Below, in pieces: positions 6,105-13,459 of a stretch of DNA of 13,459 bases (positions are counted from its first letter, which is position 1; the number at the start of each line of letters is the position of its first letter). The notes under the pieces are model-generated. The model was given only the letters and a program-made list of their open reading frames with translations. It did no database searches and was not told where the DNA came from. This stretch comes from JBOHSA01 sp050732995 (GTDB taxonomy: Bacteria > Gemmatimonadota > Gemmatimonadetes > Gemmatimonadales > GWC2-71-9). A program made the position numbers and the translations under genes. The stretch spans positions 1-13,459 of the forward strand of contig JBOHSA010000009.1 of assembly GCA_050732995.1 (NCBI GenBank), given 5' to 3'.

Positions 6105-6363
6105 ATTTCGTCTTCTCTATCTCAACAACCAGAGAATCAATCTGCGCCAGCATCTGCCGCGCCGGCACGGTGTGGTTGTTCGCGAGAATCGAGAAGGTCA
6201 ATCGCCGGCCTCCCCCCGTCTTGGCCACCACACGGGCCTCGACGGGCGTGGTGGCGAAACGGGTGCGCAGGGACCCCGGCTGGCTCGGGCGCGGGAGCCC
6301 CGCCAGGACCGGGGCGCGGTTCGGATGCCGGGCAGCCTCGAGCCCCGGGACCCAATCATGGAA
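6103..6363 (-). pseudogene. dacB: Remnant of a PBP4-type D-Ala-D-Ala carboxypeptidase (peptidase S13) C-terminus
   Basis: One reverse-strand frame is open for 86 codons between TGA at 6366-6364 and TGA at 6105-6103, and has no credible start codon. Its translation includes GSLRTRFATTPVEARVVAKTG, then at once GGRRLTFSILANNHTVPARQ and MLAQIDSLVVEIEKTK. In PBP4/DacB enzymes the KTG motif is followed by about 15-20 residues (a segment around LSGY) before the strand that reads like TFSILANNH. Here that segment is missing, and so is everything upstream including the SxxK and SxN motifs. It therefore looks like a truncated, internally deleted relic of a peptidoglycan carboxypeptidase gene. The family call rests on recognising these segments by eye. 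Its 5' end meets the start region of the TamA-like gene. Confidence 0.6.
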
Positions 6364-8580
6364 TCAGGTGTCGAAAAGGTTGACAGTGGAAGGCAAGTGG
6401 GCCAACATACGGAACTTGGCGGGCAGCGTCAATTGCGATTCCCGATTCACATCGTCCTCCTCGTCGGCCTGGCGGTTGGTGCCAGCGCTCCACTCGGTGC
6501 GCAAGAACAGCCGCGGGTGGTGCGGGGGCTCGGATTCGAGGGCAATCACGCGCTGGACGACTACACCCTGAGCATCGCAATCGCGACCTCGAACTCCAGC
6601 GGGGCGGCGCGCCGGTGGTGGATCCGCTGGCTCGGGCTCGGGGAGAAACGGGAGTTCGACGAGCAGGAGTTCCGGCGTGATGTGGTGCGGCTGCTCCTGC
6701 TGTATCGCCAGAGTGGCTACATGAACGCGGTGGTGGATACCGTCGTGCAGCGGACGGCGAGAGATGTCTTCATCACGTTCAGGATCCACGAGGGTGAGCC
6801 CGTGCGCCTGGCCCGGCTCGACATTCTCGGGGTGGCCGGGGTGCTGGACACGGCCCGCCTGCGGCGTGAGCTGCCGCTCCAGGTGGGCGACCCGTTCAAT
6901 CGGTTCCTGTTCCTCACGGCCGCCGACACGATCCTCGGCCGCCTGCGCAACGCCGGTCATCCCTACGCCGAGGTGTTGCGGAGCTTCGACTCCGACGCCG
7001 GGGCGTTGCGGGCGGAAGCGACGCTCGAAGCGATTCCGGGGCCGCGGGTGCGGATCGGCGCCGTGCTGATCGAAGGGCTGAAAGAGGTCGACACGAGCAC
7101 CGTGCGCCGGGTGTTGACGGTGAAGCCGGGCGATCTGTACCGCCAGAACCGCCTGTACCAGAGCCAGCGCGACCTGTACGGCATCGACATCTTCCGCTCG
7201 GTCAATGTGCTGGTGATCGATTCGACGCCGCCCGCCGAGCCCCCCGGGGGGGGGGGAGGGGGAGGGGACGGCAGAGTGCGGGTGCTCGTGCGACTGACGG
7301 AGGGCAGCCGGCATCGGATCCGGTTCGGCGCCGGGTACGGCACGATCGACTGCTTCCGGCTGCTGGCGGGCTGGTCGGCGCACGATTTCCTCGGCGGGGC
7401 CCGGACGCTCGACCTGACGGGGCGGCTATCGAAGCTCGGCGTCGGCGAGCCGTTCGACGCGGGGCTGCGGGACGATCTGTGCAAGGAGCTGAACAAGGAT
7501 CTGACCTCGGACACGGTGAACTATTCGGCCGGCCTCACGCTGCTCCAGCCGGCCTTCCTGTCGCCCGCCCACACGGCGAGCGTCGGGCTGTTCTTCGAGC
7601 GACGGTCCGAGATCCGGGCCTACACCCGTCAGGGCGTGGGGTTCAACGTGGGGATCACCTTCAACGCCCGGCGCCAGTTGCCGGTGACACTGGGCTACGG
7701 CTACTCGATCGGCCGGACGACCGCGCCTCCCGCGGTGTACTGCAGCGTGTTCCGCGTATGCGATGCGGCGGACCAGGTCTTCCTGGCGCGGGAGCGGGCG
7801 TTTGCCGCGGTCACGCTGACCGCCGTGCGCGATCGCGTGAACTCCCCGCTCGACCCCTCGGAGGGGTCCCTGCTCACCGCGACGCTGATGCACGCTTCGC
7901 GGGCCGTCGGGTCGAGCCCGTTTTACGAGTTCAACCGCGGGGAGGTCGAGGCGGCGAAGTACTATCCGATCGGTCGTCGCACGGTGTTCGCCTGGCGAGT
8001 GCGCGGGGGTACGATCCTGCCGCAACGCATCACGCTCTCCGGTCAGGGCGCCCGGTTCGTCCCGCCGGAGCAGCGGTTCTACGCCGGCGGGCCCACCTCG
8101 GTCCGGGGCTACGGCCGGAACGAGCTCGGACCTCGCGTCTACGTGACGGACAGCCTGGACGTGAACACGTCGGGTCCCACGCCGGACACCACATTCTTCA
8201 ACGTGCGGACGGCGCCGACCGGGGGCAACACGGCCTTCGTGCTGAACGCGGAGCTGCGGCTGCCCTCGCCGATCTTCACCCAGCGGATGCGGGTCGGGGT
8301 GTTCGTGGACGTGGGCCAGGTCTGGGAGCGGGAGAAGGAGCTGTTGAAGCTCACCGACATCCGGGTCACGCCCGGGATCGGCCTGCGGTTCAGCACGCCG
8401 CTCGGGCCGGTGCGACTCGACGGCGCGTACAACGACTACCCGCCGGAAGCGGGACCGCTGCTCTATCAGGATAATGCGAACAACACGCTGACGGAGATCC
8501 GGTCCACGTTCACCCGGCCGAGGCCCGACACGTTCTGGAAGCGCCTCGTCCTGCAGTTCGCGGTCGGGCAGGCGTTCTAG
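6358..8580 (+). CDS. tamA: TamA-like outer-membrane assembly protein of the Omp85 family
   Basis: Omp85 proteins are 16-stranded barrels that insert proteins into the outer membrane, with periplasmic POTRA domains. From the ATG at 6358 the product has 740 residues: a signal-like segment (about 28-49, apolar IVLLVGLAVG and then LGAQ), three POTRA-like repeats (about 52-142, 143-228 and 230-290) and a C-terminal barrel. The barrel contains the invariant VRGY at 582-585, a VDVGQVW strand, GIGLRFSTPLGPVRLDG and a terminal Phe. Three POTRAs and an adjacent tamB point to TamA rather than BamA. The segment before the signal sequence is acidic, so a TTG at 6433 (715 residues, L-R-F-P-I-H) or a GTG at 6397 may be the true start. 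A Gly-rich linker (about 296-302) comes from a G11-A-G5-A-G4 tract. The stop is one base before the tamB ATG. Confidence 0.88.
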   Translation: MESGVEKVDSGRQVGQHTELGGQRQLRFPIHIVLLVGLAVGASAPLGAQEQPRVVRGLGFEGNHALDDYTLSIAIATSNSSGAARRWWIRWLGLGEKREFDEQEFRRDVVRLLLLYRQSGYMNAVVDTVVQRTARDVFITFRIHEGEPVRLARLDILGVAGVLDTARLRRELPLQVGDPFNRFLFLTAADTILGRLRNAGHPYAEVLRSFDSDAGALRAEATLEAIPGPRVRIGAVLIEGLKEVDTSTVRRVLTVKPGDLYRQNRLYQSQRDLYGIDIFRSVNVLVIDSTPPAEPPGGGGGGGDGRVRVLVRLTEGSRHRIRFGAGYGTIDCFRLLAGWSAHDFLGGARTLDLTGRLSKLGVGEPFDAGLRDDLCKELNKDLTSDTVNYSAGLTLLQPAFLSPAHTASVGLFFERRSEIRAYTRQGVGFNVGITFNARRQLPVTLGYGYSIGRTTAPPAVYCSVFRVCDAADQVFLARERAFAAVTLTAVRDRVNSPLDPSEGSLLTATLMHASRAVGSSPFYEFNRGEVEAAKYYPIGRRTVFAWRVRGGTILPQRITLSGQGARFVPPEQRFYAGGPTSVRGYGRNELGPRVYVTDSLDVNTSGPTPDTTFFNVRTAPTGGNTAFVLNAELRLPSPIFTQRMRVGVFVDVGQVWEREKELLKLTDIRVTPGIGLRFSTPLGPVRLDGAYNDYPPEAGPLLYQDNANNTLTEIRSTFTRPRPDTFWKRLVLQFAVGQAF
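6380..6408 (+). promoter_or_regulatory. Possible promoter for the tamA-tamB operon
   Basis: TTGACA, a perfect -35 box, lies at 6380-6385. Seventeen bases later CAACAT (6403-6408) matches the -10 consensus at three positions including A2 and T6. Transcription would start near 6415, downstream of the ATG at 6358 but upstream of the TTG at 6433. If real, the promoter favours the later translation start. The weak -10 keeps confidence low. Confidence 0.35.
7246..7267 (+). repeat. Polypurine tract G11-A-G5-A-G4 inside tamA
   Basis: Eleven G residues, then A, five G, A and four G encode seven glycines between the third POTRA-like domain and the barrel. The frame is intact in this sequence. The tract is a potential slippage site and a G-quadruplex-forming sequence on the coding strand. 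Confidence 0.7.
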
Positions 8581-8581
8581 C

Positions 8582-11548
8582 ATGGTCCGCCGCTCGCTCG
8601 GGGTCGCGCTGTGGTCCGTGGTCGGGCTGCTCGCGTGTTTCCTGGGGGCGCTGGGCGCGTTGGTCGGCACGGGCGCCGGCCGCGAGCTCCTCGGCCGGAC
8701 GGCGGAATTGGCGCTGGCGCGGGTCGTCGCCGGGCGGATCGAGGTAGGAGACGTGAGCGGCTCGCTCTTGACCGGCGTCACCCTTACCGACGTGCGCCTG
8801 TTCGATGCCGAGACCTCGCTCGTGGCGGTGCTGCCGCGGGCCGAAGTGAGCTACAACCCCTTCGATTTCGCCGCCGGTAATGTCGTGCTCCTCGAGCTGC
8901 ATCTGCGCCGGCCCCTGATCAATCTCGTCGAGCACAAGAACGGCCGGCTCAACCTGGAGGAGCTGTTGCGGCTGGGCCGCAAGGACGCCGGCGGCATCCG
9001 CCGGCCCGCTCCCCTGATCCTGTTCCGCCACGTGCGGATCGACGACGGCAGCCTGGTCCTGCGGCTGCAGGACCGGCCGTCGCCCGACGACTCGCTGCAC
9101 GAGATCGACCCGCTGGGGACGGATGGGCGGCGGCGCGTGCGGCGCTTCGATCACCTGAACGCCGACCTGCTCGCGCTCCGGCTCTCGTCGCCGCGCGAGC
9201 GGGGCATCCTGATCGACATCAACGCCCTGGCTGTGGCCAGCAACGACCCGGCAGTCGAGATCGCCGACGCCCGGGGGCGGGTGGTGGTCGCCGGCGACTC
9301 GCTGGAGGCCCGACTCGAACGGCTCAGCTTTCCGGGCTCCCAGCTCGCCGCGCGTGGGCGCGTCCGCTGGCCGCGCGATACCCTGCTGTACGACCTCGAC
9401 CTCCGCGCCGATTCGGCCACCCTCACCGACTTCCGCTTCATCGATCCCCGGTTTCCCGCTGGCGGCGTGTTGCGCGGGGGTCTGACCCTGCGCTCGCGCG
9501 GCAGCCGCGTGCTCGAGGTGCAGCTCGACCCGCTCGATCTCGTGTACCACGGCGGCACGCTCGGGGGACGGGTGACGGCCATCAGCTCCGCCGGCCAAGG
9601 GCTCGTCGCGCTGCGCCAGGGCGACCTCACGGCGAGCGAGGTCGACCTCGAGTTCGCCCGGCCGTTCCTCGACTCCCTCCCGTTCGCGGGGCGGCTGAGC
9701 GGCCACACCCTGGCGGATGGCCGGCTCGACGCGCTGAGCCTGGACGTCGATTGGGTGTTCCGCGATTCCCTGGTGGAGGGATGGCCGGTGACGCCGCTCA
9801 GGGGTCGGGGTGTAGTGAACGTCGGCTCGCCCGACGGCATCCGGTTCCAACCGTTCGCCGTCGAGGCGGCCGAGCTCGATCTCGGCACCGTGCGCCGACT
9901 CGTCCCCGGCTTCCGGCTCCAGGGTACGCTGGACGCGGCGGGCACGCTCTCGGGGCCCTACCGCAACTTCGAATTCAGCGGTTCCCTCCGCCACCGCGAC
10001 GGCCTCCGACCGCCCAGCCAGATCCGGGGCCTCCTGCGGCTCGACAGCCGTACCGACACCCTGGGGGTCTTCGCCGATGTGTTCGCCGATTCGCTGGCGT
10101 TCGAGGGGCTCCGGGGCAGCTTTCCCTCGCTGCCGCTCACCGGCACGGCCGGCGGCAACATCCGGCTCGACGGGACGCTGGCGGCGCTCGAGACTCACAT
10201 CGACCTCACCGCCGGCGGAACGGGCGGTCGGGTGCGGGGCGACGGTGTGCTCGCGCTGCTGCCCTCCCGCTACGGCGCGCGCGACTACACGCTGCGGGGC
10301 TACGACGTGGATCTGCGACGCTGGGTGACCGATGCCCCCTCGTCGCGACTCGGATTCGCGTTGGTCGGGACCGCCGGGGTGGACAGCGGCGCCGCGCCCG
10401 ACGGCGCACTGACCGCTCGGCTCGAGCCCTCGATCTTCGCCGGCACCGTGCTCGACAGCGGGATCGCGATCGTGCGGTTGGCGAACGCTCGACTCTATCT
10501 GGACTCCTTGCGCCTCGCCCAGGCGGGGATGATCACCACCGGCCGGGGCTCGCTCGCCTGGGGTCGCTCGTTCGAGCCGCACGCCGGGGACAACGGGAAT
10601 GGGGGGGGGACGCGGACACAGGACGAGCTCACCCTTGAATTCGACGCGGCCAACCTCGGCGCGCTCGATTCGCTGGCCCGGTGGTTGACCGCCGGAAGCG
10701 CGCCGACCAGACGGCAAAACGACGAGGGGGAGGCGTCCGCCCCACCCCACGAGTCCCTGCGGGGCAGCGCGCGCGTGACGCTCGCGCTGCGGGGCGCGTT
10801 CGACTCGCTCACGTTGGGCGCCCAGGGGACCACCACCGGACTGCGCTGGCGGGGCTGGTCGGTGTCGTCGGGCCACGGTCGCCTGGTCTACGACCTGGGG
10901 CCCACGCGGGCGTTCGACGCGGACGTGGCACTCGATTCCCTCAGCCGCACGGGGCGGGCTCGGGGGAGGGGGAGAGGCGGAGGGCGAAGGGCCGGCGGGG
11001 GAGGTCGGGGAGGAAATGGGTTTCGGCGCGGTTTCCGCCGCGGCCCGCGGCCGGCCCGACTCCCTGACCTGGTTTGCACGCTCCCGCGTCGGCGACCTCG
11101 GCGCCTTCCTGGCCGGCGGCCGGCTGGGGCGCCGGCGCGCCGCCGACAGCGGCACCACGGTGGCGGTCGACGTCGATTCCCTGGCCCTGTTGCTCCCCGG
11201 CGGCGTGTGGCTGCTCGAGGCGCCCGCGAGCGTCCTGGTCGGCGACTCCGTCGTCCGTATCGGCACTCTCGCGATCGCGAACACCGGCGGGCCCGGCCGA
11301 CTGACCCTCGAAGGCGATCTCCCCACCCGGGGGCGGGCGAACGCCAACCTGCACCTCGAAGGGTTCCCGCTCGCGGGCGTGTATGCCCTGCTGCAACGCG
11401 ACACCCTGGGAGTCGGCGGGGCCCTCACGGCCAGCTTCGGCCTCATGGGCTCGCGCGCCGATCCCGTGTACCGCGGGTCGTTCGCGCTGAGCGACGGATC
11501 GTTCGGCCAGTTCCGGGCGCCGTTCGTGGACGGGACCGTGCAGTATGA
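8582..11548 (+). CDS. tamB: TamB (translocation and assembly module inner-membrane protein), N-terminal part, frameshifted
   Basis: TamB spans the periplasm as a long beta-rich groove and works with TamA in outer-membrane biogenesis and lipid transport. This part starts at an ATG one base after tamA. It has an N-terminal membrane anchor (about residues 8-32, VALWSVVGLLACFLGALGALV) and then an AsmA-like opening (ARVVAGRIEVGDVSGSLLTGVTLTDVRLFD), followed by long repeating amphipathic beta strands. The genuine frame reads to about residue 790 (near 10955). After that the translation becomes Arg/Gly/Pro-rich nonsense and stops at 11548, because the true coding continues in another frame. Restoring one frame shift would join it to the downstream part as a protein of about 1,510 residues, normal for TamB. 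A G9 run (10601-10609) is also present and in frame. Confidence 0.85.
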   Translation: MVRRSLGVALWSVVGLLACFLGALGALVGTGAGRELLGRTAELALARVVAGRIEVGDVSGSLLTGVTLTDVRLFDAETSLVAVLPRAEVSYNPFDFAAGNVVLLELHLRRPLINLVEHKNGRLNLEELLRLGRKDAGGIRRPAPLILFRHVRIDDGSLVLRLQDRPSPDDSLHEIDPLGTDGRRRVRRFDHLNADLLALRLSSPRERGILIDINALAVASNDPAVEIADARGRVVVAGDSLEARLERLSFPGSQLAARGRVRWPRDTLLYDLDLRADSATLTDFRFIDPRFPAGGVLRGGLTLRSRGSRVLEVQLDPLDLVYHGGTLGGRVTAISSAGQGLVALRQGDLTASEVDLEFARPFLDSLPFAGRLSGHTLADGRLDALSLDVDWVFRDSLVEGWPVTPLRGRGVVNVGSPDGIRFQPFAVEAAELDLGTVRRLVPGFRLQGTLDAAGTLSGPYRNFEFSGSLRHRDGLRPPSQIRGLLRLDSRTDTLGVFADVFADSLAFEGLRGSFPSLPLTGTAGGNIRLDGTLAALETHIDLTAGGTGGRVRGDGVLALLPSRYGARDYTLRGYDVDLRRWVTDAPSSRLGFALVGTAGVDSGAAPDGALTARLEPSIFAGTVLDSGIAIVRLANARLYLDSLRLAQAGMITTGRGSLAWGRSFEPHAGDNGNGGGTRTQDELTLEFDAANLGALDSLARWLTAGSAPTRRQNDEGEASAPPHESLRGSARVTLALRGAFDSLTLGAQGTTTGLRWRGWSVSSGHGRLVYDLGPTRAFDADVALDSLSRTGRARGRGRGGGRRAGGGGRGGNGFRRGFRRGPRPARLPDLVCTLPRRRPRRLPGRRPAGAPARRRQRHHGGGRRRFPGPVAPRRRVAARGARERPGRRLRRPYRHSRDREHRRARPTDPRRRSPHPGAGERQPAPRRVPARGRVCPAATRHPGSRRGPHGQLRPHGLARRSRVPRVVRAERRIVRPVPGAVRGRDRAV
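10951..10990 (+). other. Frameshift point of tamB in a polypurine, G-quadruplex-like tract
   Basis: The coding strand reads GGGG-C-GGG-CTC-GGGGG-A-GGGGG-AGAGGCGGAGGGCGAAGG. The upstream frame (codons starting at positions 3n+2) and the downstream frame (3n) are both open here. Removing one base, for example a G from either G5 run, gives a continuous reading into a Gly/Glu-rich linker and then the tamB C-terminal half. Four G-runs with 1-3 base loops satisfy a G-quadruplex motif. Confidence 0.75.
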
Positions 11549-13124
11549 GGCTCGGCGGCTGGACGCAGGGCTCAACCTTTGGCGCTCGGGGCAGCAGATC
11601 CTGTCGCTCACGGCCCATCTGCCGCTCGATCTCTCGCTCCAGGCGGTCGCCGAGCGGCAGCTGCCGGACACGCTGTCCGTGCAGGCGCGGGCGGACAGCG
11701 TGGATCTGAGCGTGCTGGAGGCGGTGACGCCCCTCCTGCGGCAGGTGCGGGGGGACTTCTCCGCGGACCTCGGCATCCGCGGCACATGGGGCAGCCCGCA
11801 GCTCCGCGGCGCGTTGCACATCGGGAACGCGGCGGCCTACATCCCGGCGCTGAATGTCCGCTGGGAGCGGGTGAACGGCCGGCTCGCCCTGTCGGGCGAC
11901 ACGATCCGCGTCGACTCGCTCACCGTCGCGAGCGAGCGGGGTCGGGCGGAGGTGACGGGGTTCGTCCGGCTGGAGCGGTTGACCCGGCCGGTGCTGAACT
12001 TCGCGATCGCCGCCGACCGGTTCACCGCGCTCGACCTGCGGGGCTATCTCAGCGTCACCGCGAGCGGGCGCTTGACCCTGACGGGCCCCGTGATCGGGGC
12101 CACGCTCGCGGGGCGGGGCACCGTCACCTCCGGCGTGCTGCACTTCGCCGACCTGGTGAAGAAGCGGGTGGTGAACCTCGACGCGCCCTGGGTGGCGACC
12201 CTGATCGACACCGCGCTCGCCGCGACCATCCGCCGCCAGCGGCTCGGCCCCGAGTTCGAGAGCGTGTTCCTCGACAGCCTGCGCATCCGGGGCCTGGAGC
12301 TGGCCATGGGGACCGACGCCTGGCTGCGCTCCTCCGAAGCCAACATCCAGCTGACCGGCACGGTGACGGTGACCAAGGAGCGGAACGCCTACCTGCTCAC
12401 CGGGACGCTCCTGGCTCCGCGGGGCACGTACCGGCTAGTGGTCGGGCCGGTGACGCGCGAGTTCGTCGTGACGCAGGGGACGGTGCGCTACTTCGGGACG
12501 CCCGACCTGGACGCCGCGCTGAACATCGAGGCGCGCCATGTCGTGCATCCCGTGCCGGGGCCGGGCGGGCGCGCGGCGGAAGACATCGCGATCATCGCGC
12601 GCATCCGGGGCACACTGCTGGTGCCGCAGCTCACCCTCGAGGCGGAAGGCCGGGAGCTGTCCCAGTCGGAGATCATCTCGTACCTCCTGTTCGGCCAGCC
12701 GAGCATCGAACTGGCGGGCGACCAGGGGGCGTTGTCGAACCGCAGCCTCCTGCTGCAGAACGCGCTCGCGAATATCGCGGCGGGCGAGCTCGAGCGGAGC
12801 ATTGTGTCGGACCTCGGTGTGCCGCTCGACTATTTCGAGATCAAGCCGGGCGATCCGACGGCCGGATTCTCCGGCACGCGTGTCGCGGCAGGTTGGCAGA
12901 TCGGGCGCAAGACCTTCCTCGTGCTCAACGCGGGGTTCTGCGGTGAGCAGTCCATCAACGTAGGCAAGGCCCTCGGCGCCAGCCTGCAGTACCGCATGAG
13001 CTCCGAGTGGCGCACGGAAGCGAGCTTCGCGCCCGTGCTGGCGTGCAGAGAGGGGGTGCCGGGGAACTCCCTGGCGGAGACCCGGCAGATCGGGCTCGAC
13101 CTGTTCTGGGAGCGGCGCTACTGA
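11016..13124 (+). CDS. tamB: TamB, C-terminal part with the TamB/DUF490 domain
   Basis: This is the continuation of tamB in the third frame; the ATG at 11016 is only the first ATG after the frameshift and probably not a natural start, although GGAGG-like purines precede it. The 702 visible residues hold repeated beta strands and the conserved C-terminal domain: AYLLTGTLLAPRGTYRLVVG, FVVTQGTVRYFGTPDLDAAL, PQLTLEAEGRELSQSEIISYLLFGQPS, then SLLLQNALANIAAGELERS and the end DLFWERRY. The motif LSQSEIISYLLFG is the best hallmark of the family, and the C-terminus is the part that contacts TamA. The stop is one base before the next gene, so the operon continues. Confidence 0.88.
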   Translation: MGFGAVSAAARGRPDSLTWFARSRVGDLGAFLAGGRLGRRRAADSGTTVAVDVDSLALLLPGGVWLLEAPASVLVGDSVVRIGTLAIANTGGPGRLTLEGDLPTRGRANANLHLEGFPLAGVYALLQRDTLGVGGALTASFGLMGSRADPVYRGSFALSDGSFGQFRAPFVDGTVQYEARRLDAGLNLWRSGQQILSLTAHLPLDLSLQAVAERQLPDTLSVQARADSVDLSVLEAVTPLLRQVRGDFSADLGIRGTWGSPQLRGALHIGNAAAYIPALNVRWERVNGRLALSGDTIRVDSLTVASERGRAEVTGFVRLERLTRPVLNFAIAADRFTALDLRGYLSVTASGRLTLTGPVIGATLAGRGTVTSGVLHFADLVKKRVVNLDAPWVATLIDTALAATIRRQRLGPEFESVFLDSLRIRGLELAMGTDAWLRSSEANIQLTGTVTVTKERNAYLLTGTLLAPRGTYRLVVGPVTREFVVTQGTVRYFGTPDLDAALNIEARHVVHPVPGPGGRAAEDIAIIARIRGTLLVPQLTLEAEGRELSQSEIISYLLFGQPSIELAGDQGALSNRSLLLQNALANIAAGELERSIVSDLGVPLDYFEIKPGDPTAGFSGTRVAAGWQIGRKTFLVLNAGFCGEQSINVGKALGASLQYRMSSEWRTEASFAPVLACREGVPGNSLAETRQIGLDLFWERRY

Positions 13125-13125
13125 G

Positions 13126-13459
13126 GTGACCCGGGCCCTGCTGATCACGAATCCGGCGGCGGCGCGGACCGATGCCCGCGCGGTGACGGCGGTGCGCGAC
13201 ACGCTCCAAGCCGGCGGGTGGACGGTCGAAGTGCTGGCCACCATGCGGCCGGGCGACGCGCGGCGCTTCGCCCAGGACGCGCGGGCGCAGCGGTTCGACG
13301 CGGTCGTGTGCTACGGAGGGGACGGCACCGCGATGCAGATCGCGGCGGCCCTGGCCGGCACCGGCCTGCCGCTCGGCCTGGTGGCCGGCGGCACGGGCAA
13401 CCTGCTGGCGGGCAACCTCCGGCTGCCGCGCCGGCCCGCCGCGGCCGCCCGCGCGATCC
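13126..13459 (+). CDS. Diacylglycerol kinase-family lipid kinase, partial 5' end
   Basis: Only the first 111 residues are in the window. They show the catalytic-domain signature of the DAGK/YegS/BmrU family: LLITNPAAA (5-13), the nucleotide-binding GGDGT (64-68) and PLGLVAGGTGNLLAGNL (82-98), where GGTGN is the usual GTGN loop. The family phosphorylates diacylglycerol or related lipids at the cytoplasmic face of the membrane; the exact substrate cannot be told from this piece. The GTG at 13126 begins one base after the tamB stop and immediately gives the expected first strand. Tight spacing makes it the third gene of the tamA-tamB operon, linking lipid turnover with outer-membrane assembly. 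The rest lies beyond the right edge. Confidence 0.85.
   Translation, partial: MTRALLITNPAAARTDARAVTAVRDTLQAGGWTVEVLATMRPGDARRFAQDARAQRFDAVVCYGGDGTAMQIAAALAGTGLPLGLVAGGTGNLLAGNLRLPRRPAAAARAI

Noticed and set aside
6137..6355. 72-codon minus-strand frame with ATG at 6355
   Set aside because: It reads as Pro/Gly/Ala-rich noise; the neighbouring frame carries the recognisable PBP4 remnant.
8510..11821. Very long open frame (1,103 codons) on the minus strand opposite tamA/tamB
   Set aside because: It mirrors genuine tamB codons in a GC-rich gene; its translation is Arg/Pro/Glu-rich with no family motif, while the plus strand shows clear TamB domains.
10941..12143. 400-codon minus-strand open frame across the tamB frameshift
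   Set aside because: Low-complexity Arg/Gly/Pro translation, antisense to the conserved tamB C-terminal half; a byproduct of third-position GC.
1..13459. CRISPR array, tRNA, rRNA, transposase, prophage or defence system
   Set aside because: No regularly spaced direct repeats, no RNA gene signatures and no such protein families were seen on either strand.

Overview
The window is a GC-rich chromosomal segment from a diderm (outer-membrane) bacterium. Housekeeping genes fill it almost completely. The very high GC content, the short principal-type sigma factor without region 1.1, the TamA/TamB pair and the style of a decayed PBP4-like remnant all fit Gemmatimonadota or a close relative. That placement is inference from gene style, not from a marker search.

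Left half, minus strand, read from right to left: a possible lipoprotein of unknown function (3846-4958), a PduO-type cob(I)alamin adenosyltransferase (3268-3816) and aroB (2156-3277) lie in one tight cluster, and pduO and aroB overlap by 10 bases. A strong hairpin follows aroB. Next is a 466-base gap holding a good rpoD promoter and, upstream of it, a cluster of DnaA-box-like nonamers. Then come rpoD (796-1689), a gap with a palindrome resembling REP/RAYT elements, and a LON substrate-binding-domain protein (1-654) that runs off the left edge and may be translated from a leaderless mRNA.

Right half, plus strand: a TrxR-like ferredoxin/flavodoxin-NADP+ reductase (4983-6005) starts 24 bases from the divergent lipoprotein gene. 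It is followed by a short degenerate repeat patch and, on the minus strand, the remains of a PBP4-type D-Ala-D-Ala carboxypeptidase C-terminus (6103-6363). An outer-membrane cluster comes next: a TamA/Omp85 protein (6358-8580), TamB split by one frameshift in a polypurine tract (8582-11548 and 11016-13124), and the start of a diacylglycerol-kinase-family gene (13126 to the right edge). Gaps of one base between the three genes indicate a single operon for outer-membrane assembly and lipid metabolism.

No mobile element with a transposase, CRISPR array, tRNA or rRNA was seen, and there is no clear novel defence or biosynthetic system. The most interesting signals are the long G/C homopolymers inside several genes (12, 11, 9 and 9 bases) together with the tamB frameshift, the DnaA-box-like cluster beside rpoD, the decayed PBP4 fragment and the 10-bp palindrome after rpoD.
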